Shown here piece after piece: positions 1-9,800 of a stretch of 64,000 nucleotides of DNA (position 1 is its first letter; each line of letters starts with the position of its first letter). Source of the DNA: Liolophura sinensis (Eukaryota; Mollusca; Polyplacophora; Chitonida; Chitonidae); contig NC_088305.1 of assembly GCF_032854445.1 (NCBI RefSeq), positions 15,939,606 to 16,003,605 of the forward strand, given 5' to 3'. The notes under the pieces were generated by a model, which saw only the letters and a program-made list of their open reading frames with translations, did not search any database and was not told where the DNA came from. Both the position numbers and the translations under genes were made by a program.

Positions 1-10
1 CTTTGATCTG

Positions 11-868
11 TATTATATTCACATTCACAAAAGGGACCATCATATTTACATTCACAAACAGGACCATTATATTCACATTCACAAAAGGGACCATCATATT
101 TACATTCACAAACAGGACCATTATATTCACATTCACAAAAGGGACCATCATATTTACATTCCCAAACAGGACCATTATATTCACATTCTCAACAAGGATC
201 ATTGCGTTCACATTCACAAACAGGACAATTATGTTCACTTTCACAAAAAGGAGCATTGTTTTCATATCCTCAAACAGGACCATCATATTCACATTCACAA
301 ACAGCTCTATTATATTCAGATTCACAACCAGGACCATTATATTGACATTCACAAACAAGCCCATTGCATTCAAATCCACAACCAGCGCCTTTATATTTAC
401 GTTCACAACCAGGAAAATTGTATTAACATTCACACACAGGACGATTATGTTCACATTCACAACAAGGATCATTGTATTCACATTGACAAACAGGACCATT
501 GTATTCACATTCACAACCAGGACCTTTGTATTCACATTCACAAACAGAACCATTGTATTCACATTCACAAAGAGGACCATTGTATTCACATTCACAAACA
601 GGACGATTATGGCAAAATTCACAAACAGGACCATTGTATTCGCATTCACAAACAGGACTATTATGTTTACATTCACAACATGGACTAGTATAGTCGCATT
701 CACAAACAGGACAATCATAGTCACATTCACAAACAGGACAATCATAGTCACATTCACAAACAGGACCATCATAGTCACATTCACAAACAGGACCATCATG
801 TTCTCATTCACAACCAAGACTATTGTATTCATATTTACAAACAGGGAGATTATGTTGACATTTACAAC
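11..868. repeat. 27-bp minisatellite, block 1
   Basis: About 31 head-to-tail copies of a 27-bp unit whose core reads ggaccattgtattcacattc followed by acaaaca. Because 27 is a multiple of three, several frames stay open over long stretches and give nine-residue repeats (core NRTIIFTFT or QTGPLYSHS). No start context, splice site or non-repeat coding extension is visible, so I treat it as non-coding. Units vary at GGACCATT/GGACGATT and TTCACA/TTTACA. The array begins at or before the window edge. Confidence 0.85.
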
Positions 869-904
869 CAGTATTTGGAGCGGTAGAACCAGGGTCAATC
901 CTTG

Positions 905-1202
905 ATCGAGTCACACCTAAGACTTTAAAAGAGGAAGTTTTAACTTCCTCGCTTGGCGTTCAGCATGAAGCGGATAGTGCAACGACTGGTTGACCCGTAT
1001 CAATATAATGGCTCGGGCTTACTTGGCTTCGGTAAGTCGTCTCAGTGAAGCCGCACTAGATACAAGAGTGGTGGAAATCCGCCCTGTAACAAGAAGGCAC
1101 ATTACATGCATTCTAAGGATTCTTTCATCGTCATGTGACTGAAAAATTGTTAAGTACGACGTTAAACCCCAAGCGCTCACTCACTCACTCACTCACTCAC
1201 TC
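905..1202 (+). repeat. SINE-like retroposed repeat with (CACT)n tail
   Basis: A non-tandem segment of about 300 bp between the two minisatellite blocks. It ends with a hairpin (CGTC 1129-1132 pairing with GACG 1158-1161, loop containing TGAAAAATT), then CGTTAAACCCC and a (CACT)n tail. This end has the same layout as the LINE and SINE 3' ends elsewhere in the window. I recognise the general look of a common molluscan interspersed repeat but cannot name the family. No clear A or B box was found. Confidence 0.6.
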
Positions 1203-1545
1203 ACAACCAGGACCATTGTATTCACATTCACAAACAGGACCATTACGTTCACATTCACGACCAGGACCATTGTATTCACATTCACAAACAGGACCATTAC
1301 GTTCACATTCACGACCAGGACCATTGTATTCACATTCACAACCAGGACCATTGTATTCACATCCACAAGGAGGATGATTATGTTCACATTAACAAACAGG
1401 GCTATTATATTCACATTAACAATCAGGACGATTATATTCACATTCACAACCAGGGCCATTGTATTCACATTAACAAACAAAACGATTATGTTCGCATTCA
1501 CAACCAGGGCTATTATATTCACTTTCACAAACAGGAGCATCAGCA
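1200..1545. repeat. 27-bp minisatellite, block 2
   Basis: A further ~13 copies of the 27-bp unit of the first block, starting directly at the (CACT)n tail of the SINE-like repeat. Units differ by single bases, for example ggaccattacgttcacattc and ggacgattatattcacattc. The opposite strand is also open as VNVNxMVLV repeats, again because of the period rather than coding constraint. Confidence 0.85.
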
Positions 1546-1679
1546 CAAATTCAGAGGAATTAACTGAGACTGCTAAAAGAGCAGTGCTCAGGCCTACCTC
1601 CCGCATGTTCTCTGTTGTTGCAACAACAACAGCATTAATGTGGTATTCACAACGCAAACGTCTTGTCCCCTAGAAAATG

Positions 1680-2579
1680 CGTAACACGAAATAAATTCAA
1701 CTCGTTCATCTTCTGTGCCCAAAGTTATTTCTGATTTCCTCGTCTAAGTGTTAAAATATTCACGATTCTTTTTGAAGCGACTCGCACATGTAAACTTTCC
1801 CTTGTTACTTGGCTCGGTGGGCACGTGACGTTGCTTAGTAATGGTAGACGTTCGATGACCAGATTCATGGAGTGGTGACGCTGGATGAAATCCATCGTTC
1901 GCTCGATCTTATCCTCGGGAAGCAACCTGCTCATTTTTATTTTCTTTAATAATCGCCACGCATATGAAAGACAGCACGACATAATACGCCTACAAAATCG
2001 GTAGATTTATGTGTGAACATTGTTAATGTTTTCAAATGTCGTGCTGGCGCAGTGCCATAGTGCAGTACGTGATGAGGAGAGGGGCATACACGTCTCTTGT
2101 CGAAGTTTGGATGGTTCAAGATACCATCTTAGTATGCAATCGTAAGAACCAATTTTGACTCCCTGCTCGACACGTCTGTCATATCACTGTCATATCATAC
2201 TTTCACGGACTTCATAGATTGTACATAGGTCAACATATAAATATAGAACTGCATGACTACCACGGAGTAGTCATTTTGTTGGAACGGTAGCTCGTATCCG
2301 ACTAACTACATATTTTACCACTCTTTGTCATGCATTGTTAAGCTGTCATGCAGGTGCTATACGGAATGCGCAATGGACATCCGCGGTTTATAGACTATCG
2401 TGAAAATAACCGTAAACTCTTTATATATATAATCGGTACAGTAAATATGTAATTGTTTCCAAAGATGAATCTAACATCACCACGGATTGCTGACGAAGGA
2501 GTCGGTGATTTCACGTGCATCCCGAAGATAAAACATTTACTACCGTAATATTATCTTGGCATTACTGTGATTTAGATAT
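1680..2579. other. Unassigned intergenic stretch
   Basis: About 900 bp with no recognisable gene or repeat. An 85-codon open frame on the minus strand (1725-1982) resembles nothing I know and has no supporting features. The sequence runs into the solo LTR at 2580. Confidence 0.5.
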
Positions 2580-3594
2580 TGTTACGGTATTGAAAACGGC
2601 AACAGAGAACAGACTCAGTGACTCAATATTACAATGTAAACAATGCTTTATATATAAAATGAGACGTACAGTTTTACAGACAGTTCAACAACAACAACAA
2701 CATACACATCAGTATTACCGGTCTTTACAAGTTTCCAGTTCACATTTGCATCCCAAGGAATGTATTCCAAGAAATCCAACGTAAAGACCATGGGATAAAC
2801 ACACAATTCACACAAGTCACAAATTGTCCTAGACAGGTACTTCGCCAGGTTAGCGAACACGAACACAGTACACAGGTTACACAGAACTGGAACAGTCAAG
2901 CCTTTGAATGACGTCACACCCGCAGAGCACAACACAGGGTAAATACAGGCATGGAGGTATAATCCACTTCAGATCAGTCACAGCTCCCGCAGAAGCTCAC
3001 AAACGAGCCGTTCAGAGACGTAGAGTAATGTCACCTTGTGGCAGAACGAACGTCCTTTGCAAAACTGAAAACTTCAGTTTAGAGTCCTTGACGACCTTGT
3101 CGGTCAGGTGAGGTCAGCGTGTTAAACAAATTACACAGTCCACACTGTATAATCATAATAAAGATCCGAACACCAATAAACGTGACTTCCGCAGAAATTC
3201 ACATAAATCAGACATCAGTACTACTGTGGTACACAAACGGTGCCGGCATAAAAATCTGTCCTCCCAAATGAAACTGGCATCACCAGCTCATATAAACATA
3301 ATGGACTCGATACGAGAGCGTCTCACACTCTCCTGGCTCCCAGTGGATGCAGCAAAATTACCTTCACTCTGCACAGAAAACACGGCTTATATACGGTCCA
3401 GGTGGATTCAACTATTCTTAGACACAGAATTAACAGCCAATGAACATCCAGTTAAATAAACAGAGCAATGAACGAGGTGCTTTCGGCCAGGTCCGCACTG
3501 TACATATATAACAGGGCCTGTTATGCTTATAACATACAACACAAAGGTCCGCAGACTAACAGTACATGAAAACGTTAAATAGTCATACATAACA
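2580..3594. mobile_element. Solo LTR, copy 1 (about 1015 bp)
   Basis: Starts TGTTACGG and ends CATAACA, so it has TG..CA ends with a TGTTA/TAACA terminal inverted repeat. It is flanked on both sides by ATAT, a 4-bp target-site duplication. A near-identical copy with the same ends lies at 31212-32233 and is flanked by CATT on both sides, which shows two independent insertions of one element. No gag, pol or primer-binding site lies next to it, so it is a solo LTR left by recombination. A 4-bp duplication fits Gypsy-type integrases, but the superfamily cannot be fixed from an LTR alone. Transcriptional orientation is not clear. Confidence 0.8.
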
Positions 3595-3722
3595 ATATAA
3601 GTTTGAAATAACATTGCTGCGTATCAGAGCTGGAGATATTAATTCGGTCATTTCCGGTGTCCTTCCGATGATTGTCGAGCATTCACAGCAGGACAGCTGT
3701 TTTTACGTGAGAGATTATTGTA

Positions 3723-3754
3723 GATATAAGACTGCGATAACCTTGTCAGACTTT
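3723..3754 (+). promoter_or_regulatory. Possible TATA/initiator region of the phospholipase gene
   Basis: GATATAAG (3723-3730) lies about 55 bp before the ATG at 3784, with pyrimidine-flanked A positions at 3748 and 3754 as possible start sites. The pairing is plausible but weak. The region lies between the solo LTR end (3594) and the start codon. Confidence 0.25.
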
Positions 3755-3783
3755 AGAGCTCTGGTAACTCTCCGGCTGGCGAC

Positions 3784-3835
3784 ATGAAGCTGTTCACGGG
3801 GGCTATTTTACTAATTTGTCTGGCTTTTGGACAAG
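3784..3835 (+). CDS. Phospholipase B exon 1
   Basis: Encodes the start Met and the hydrophobic signal peptide [17 protein letters not shown]. It ends in phase 1 at the donor G|GTAAGC. Confidence 0.9.
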
Positions 3836-6800
3836 GTAAGCATCCTTCCTAGACAAATGTCGCAGTTGAGAGCTTTTGACACTGTATATTCAATTTTCTG
3901 GTAAACTTAACCGAGATTTAGGTACATGGAACGTCCCGTATATAGTTTTTCCTGTGACTAGAAAACAATAATCTCCTGACATCTAAACTTTAACCTCTTA
4001 AACTTTTTTTGAGACGTTATGAAGGATGTATTGGTCTAACGTGTACATAGAATAACAGACTGAGAATCCAGTTTCTCCTTGCAGCATTGACTTCTCAGTA
4101 TATACTTTTTTCTTAATAGATCTTATAGACCCGAATTACAAAAGGCGAAAAGGTGATTTTTTTGGATGTCTTCGAAAATGTTCTATCTCTCTTTCAAAGA
4201 TACTTTTTTTGTGTCAAAAATATTTCTCGTTATAAATTTGTGTATGTATGAACTATGTTTTTTCTATCAGCCTGGGTGGACAAGTGGGAGCGTCTGAACG
4301 TGACCTTGACCCAGTTAGCGGAGGAGATGAAACACAACGCTACGCTGAGACAGATGTGGCTGGACCATCTCAAACATTTCGAGGAGAAAGAGGTGATTCA
4401 CTCACGCCTTACCGGCACCCGAAAGGGCTTTAGACCCGTTTGTCCTTCCACTGTCTATTTAACTATTGGACTTCCAGCAACCTGCAGATGGTCGAGGGTT
4501 TCCCCCGGACTGTGCCCGGTTTCCACCCACCATAATGCTGGCCGCCGTCGTATAAGTGAAATATTTTTGAGTACGGCGTAAAACACCAATCAAATAAATA
4601 AATATTTAACTATTAGATTAGTGTTTTACTCTTAAATCTTTCACTTACACGATGACCGCCAGCATTATTGTGGGTGGAAACCGGGCAGAGCCTGGGGGAA
4701 ACACAAGACCTTCCACAGATTGCTAAGAAACCTTTCCACGTACGGTCAAATAGGATGCTAGCATGAGCTGGACTTGAACTCACAGTGATCGTATTGGTAA
4801 GAGGCTCCTGGGTCATTGTGCTTCCTGGCCCGATAAGCAACAGGCCATGGAGGTCCTCATTTCGACGGTTAGACAGCCTATTAGTCAGCTAGTCGATCAA
4901 TGGCTCACAAAACATTTTTCTGGACTTTCCTTCAAAACGATCCACCGTTTTGAATTGAAACCATGATGGGTTAGAGATTAACGAGAGCCTCCGTGGCTCA
5001 GTTGGTTAGCGCGCTAGCGCAGCGCAATGACCCAGGAGTCTCTCACCAATGCGGTCGCTGTGAGTTCAAGTCCAGCTCATGCTGGCTTCCTCTCCGCCCG
5101 TACGTGGGAAGCAACCTGCGGATGGTCGTGGGTTTCCCCCGGGCTCTGCCCGGTTTCCACCCACCATAATGCTGGTCGCCGTCGTATAAGTGAAGTATTC
5201 TTCAGAACGGCGTAAAACACCAATCAAATAAATAAATAAATAAATAAATAAATAGATTAACGTCTAGTTTCGGGATGTTTCGTCCAATTTTGACAAAATT
5301 ACGACCATTTTATAGCTTTTTGGACTATTTTACAAAACGTTTTGTTTTTGTTTCTCTGAACTGAAACTTTATATGTGGCTTCACAGAAGCAATTTACATA
5401 TCTGGTTCTATTTTGGTCGACAAATTTAAACGAAATTTTGACAAAAATTATGGCTCTTTGTGCTTTATATTATTTTAACGGCTTTTTTTATTCTATTTTT
5501 AATTATATACTTTCCAAAATTGATATTATATGCACATTATTTATTTTTATGTATTATGTGATATAACATAATACATTACACCGAGTTAATATTACATTAC
5601 TGATTACATTAATTGAGACCAGTAATCATTGCCCATTGCCAACAAAACTGCCATTCGAATTTCGGGGATTCGGCCAGCTAAAGCTGTATTTGAACCCATA
5701 GTCTGGCTCTACACGGCTAGTTATGGTACATGAAGTTTCGCAATTATCTTCGTCTTATTTTCTTGCTAACAAACTTATTCTATTTCTGATTGGTTAATTT
5801 CAGACCAGAGCGTTCCCACATCCGTTCCGCTGCCACCTAGACCTCTTACCGCACGAGACTCCAGATTCTGGTGAATATCAAAATATAAACTTGTGTTACA
5901 CACGGACAGAGACGATAAACAAAGTTACCTAATACGATAGCCTTCCATAAAAGCATTCTATAGAAATCATTTGTGCCTTAACAATGACATTTTGTGTGCA
6001 TGAGAGTTCTATCTCCATTAGTAATTTGCTTGCCCTCTTCCTGGGTAGGCCTATTACTGATAATGCCGCTCCTTCATTTATTTACCAGTGTGCTGGATTT
6101 TGCGATTATGTTATAGTGTTACATTGGAATACATCGTGAAAATGTGTATATGTATACAACCTGTAACTTAAGATTGAAACCAGAAAAATTTCTCAGGGTC
6201 TACTTGATTCTCCACCCAATTGTCGAAGAGGAAATAATACGTGTAAAAATAGTTAAGAATTTATGACTCTTGAAAACACGAGAGCATGTTTAACTTCACG
6301 AAATTGATCTTCAAAAATGACGACGTTAAGAAACTTTCGCCTAAAGCTATATATTTATACAGACGAAATCCTAGTAGTGTACGAATATTAAGCGATCTAC
6401 TTCTTGATAATACACAGATGTGTACATCCAGATAACACCGTTGTGACATCTCAGGCTGGGAAATAACATATGTTTCATGGGGAGAAATTTTCAAAAAAAA
6501 CTGAAGTAAAAAGTTATCGGACGTCCCAATGAACATATTGAAAACCTCACTTATTATTTGTGTAGGTTTGCCAATACATATACAATACACTCTCTACATG
6601 GTGTCTTATAAAATGCAGTCAAATCTTGAAATCTATATGATGCTTTTAGTGGACATCTTCGGATTATCTCCCTCTTTGCCGGATGTTTAGGTGTTTCATG
6701 CGCATTAAACGGACTATACCGGAAATTTTAGGCAAAAAAAAAAGACCAATTGAATTTTGGCTATTATTTTTGGAATGACCAAAATGACTGTGCACGTGTT

Positions 6801-9800
6801 ACCTTTCAAAATCGGTATTAAAGTTCCTGAAATTTATAAAGAGGGTTGCATTATAACTTTTTCAAACCTTGGAATTATTTTATTACTATAAATACTACAG
6901 ATACAAGTCTGATATTTACTGAAAGCCAATCAATTTACTTTTGAATTATTCTTGGCCAATACAGAACATTTCATTTGATTAGCGAATGTGTTTTTTTGTT
7001 TTGGCTAAAAATCTTTGGTATAGCCTCGTTAATTAACTACTTGTGTCGTCCAGGTTAATATTTTAAACAAATAAGAAGGTATAAGGCGTGCGATTTGTAC
7101 TTTGGGTTACGGTCCACACATAAGAGGGTATAAGGCGTGTGCGATTTGTACTTTGGGTTACGGTCCACGCATAAGAGGGTATAAGGTGTGTGCGATTTGT
7201 ACTTTGGGTTACGCTCCACACATGAGAGGGTATAAGTCGTGTGCCATTTGTACTTTGGGTTACGCTCCACACATGAGAGGGTATAAGGCGTGTGTGATTT
7301 GTACTTTGGGTTACGGTCCACACATGAGAGGGTATAAGTCGTGTGCGATTTGTACTTTGGGTTACGGTCCACACATAAGAGGGTATAAGTCGTGTGCGAT
7401 TTGTACTTTGGGTTACGGTCCACACATAAGAGGGTATAAGTCGTGTGCGATTTGTACTTTGGGTTACGGTCCACACATAAGAGGGTATAAGTCGTGTGCG
7501 ATTTGTACTTTGGGTTACGGTCCACACATAAGAGGGTATAAGGCCTATGCAATTTGTACTTTGGGTTTTGGTCCACACATAAGAGGGTATAAGGCGTGTG
7601 CGATTTGTACTTTGGGTTATGGTCCACTCTTTATAATATCGTGAAATTGACTGTCATATGTTGACGCATCATTGATAGAGGTTTAAGAAAAGTCATGTGC
7701 TGCATGGACACAGATACATTACAGGCCAACCTGTTATAACATGAAAACAAATGAAATGGATTCAAATTTTAGAACCACCATTAAAACAACAGATCAATCA
7801 AATGTCAGCCACCAGATCAATCAAAAATGGCAGCAAAGTCAGAATTACTCTGGTTAGTGTACAAGGGAATCACCAGAAGCCCGAAAATGCTTTGTGAACT
7901 GAACGCTTGATCCTGTGTTGGACTCCCAACTCCAAGGTCGTTGGTTCAATCCCTAACAGAGTAGCCCGATCACACTCACATTTGTCCTTCATCGGTATAT
8001 TTCAGTCCATGAATTGCGTATGGAAGACTTCAAAGTCATCGGAGCTATGGGCGATTCTTTAACTGTAAGTAAATTTGATTGACTAATTGGTGTTTATCAT
8101 CGTGCTCAAGAAGCATCGAACAAGTCACCTCATTTATTATGGTCGCAGCGAAGACCACAGGTATCATGGTCGCAGCGTGAACCCCGGGTATCATGGTTGC
8201 AGCGAGAACTTCGGGTATCATGGTCGCAGCGATAACTTCGGGTGTCATGGTCACAGCGAGAACCTCGGGTATCATGAGTGCAGCGACAACCCCAAATCAT
8301 ATGGGGTAACTAATGCTTCTATATGACGACATAGATATCTAAAAGGTGGGCAACGTATCAGGCATATGTATTTCATTCTTCAGCTTTTATCTAGTGGAAG
8401 TTCCAGCCTAAAAACTACAAGATTACTTTCCGAAAACGGAGTTTAAAATAAACCACCATTTTCTTTGTAAGAAAGTGTGTAATAAGCTAGGATGGATTTA
8501 AAGAAAGAGAAGCAGATTTTGTTGCCAATGAAAGAGAAGCACCTTATGTTGCCAATGAAAGAGAAGCAGCTTATATTGCCAATGAAAGAGAAGCATCTTA
8601 TGTTGCCAGTGAAAGAGAAGCAGCTTATGTTGCCAATGAAAGAGAAGCAGCTTATGTTGCCAATGAAAGAGAAGCAGCTTATGTTGCCAGTGAAAGAGAA
8701 GCAGCTTATGTTGCCAATGAAAGAGAAGCAGCTTATGTTGCCAGGAAGACGCAATCACTCTCCATATCATAAACCATATTAGTATGTAAGTTTTTGCCGA
8801 TCAAAACTATGTATCTCAGTTGTGCTTTTATTGAAACTGTTCACCTATGAATCTATAATTAGTGAACCTCATTAGTAAAATAAATTGCCGTTAGTCTCAT
8901 TTATTACGAAGCCGCAATGAGGCCCTCAAAATTTTAAAGGCAAATAAAACACTACAGTGAGGAATGTTAGATGAAAAACTTTAAAAGTCAAATGTTTAAA
9001 AGCATCAAAAACTACCAGAAATTTTTTATTTAAAACATTAGATTCAGCAGAGGTCCTTTCTGAACATGTTGTGACCGTCGACGTCACAGCAGATTCAAAC
9101 TGCTAGATTTCTGCATTTTAAATGCATATGCATATAGGGCTATGAGTACATTGGCCGAATGGACCGTGAAAGGAACGATTTAGTGCAAAAAATACGGAAA
9201 TACGGAAAAGGATTTTCAAGGACAGTGTTTAATGGTCTTATACTTTATATTAGTGTATGTGTTTCTTTTAAAGTTGATAAAATACAAAATTATAAAAATT
9301 GTTTCAGTGCGTATTGACTGGTATATTGACAGTAGTAAACAAATATTTCACACGATCTTATTTTCTTCTCGAAGGCTGCTAATGGGGCTAAGGCTCTTAC
9401 AGTGATCGGCGTGCTCACCGAATATCGCGGCGTGGCTTGGTCGTAAGTAACCCCTTAACTTGAGTTTTCTGATGAACCAATTTGTTTAACAAATGATGTT
9501 CTTTACAATACTGACACGTATAATGCGTTTTAACGGATTCACATATTAATATTTTAACAAGGCCGGAAGGAGGATGGCAAAAGTGAAATTGATTTGAATT
9601 GATTTGGGTAAAAAGTCCGGTAAAATTTACATTTGAAAGAAGCGTCACAAATTGGACTAGATTAATGATTAATTAAAAAGTGGTTTTAAGAAAACGTAAT
9701 GTCATTTGGGATGGCTGTTCCGTGCCAGTTCCTTGTTCAGATTGTATGATGGTGGTGACAAGGTAATTCCTGACTCCGAGGCCAGTGTTTCGCAGCAGGG

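Larger units (their letters stand above)
8065..9374. other. Intron 4
   Basis: Holds two 27-bp minisatellites (8143-8290 and 8495-8745). The remainder, 8750-9374, is AT-rich with nothing recognisable. Confidence 0.5.

Noticed and set aside
3-905. 300-codon frame with nine-residue TNRTIIFTF repeats
   Set aside because: A 27-bp minisatellite; alternative frames and the opposite strand are also open. No start context or unique coding sequence is attached.
1193-1657. Minus-strand 154-codon VNVN repeat protein
   Set aside because: Antisense reading of the second 27-bp array.
2648-2935. Cys-rich 84-95 codon minus-strand frame conserved in both LTR copies (also 31317-31571)
   Set aside because: Conservation simply reflects recent shared ancestry of the two LTRs. 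No homologue is recognised.
4984-5060. Genuine tRNA gene suggested by GGTTAGCGCG and GTTCAAGTCC
   Set aside because: It is the head of a SINE: the same head with the same non-tRNA core and tail occurs at 19595 and 38344, with target-site duplications.
5804-5870. Reading of exon 3 as [15 protein letters not shown]
   Set aside because: That frame needs a different phase from exon 2 and creates a stop on joining to exon 4. The phase-0 reading joins cleanly to VHELR.
7055-7644. Three overlapping open frames of 170-190 codons with 17-residue repeats
   Set aside because: Caused by the 51-bp period being divisible by three. The array lies within intron 3, and several frames are equally open, which argues against coding.
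7893-7960. Possible tRNA gene or SINE head with GTTGGTTCAATCCCT
   Set aside because: Only a B-box-like motif is present. No acceptable A box, acceptor stem or anticodon stem could be formed.
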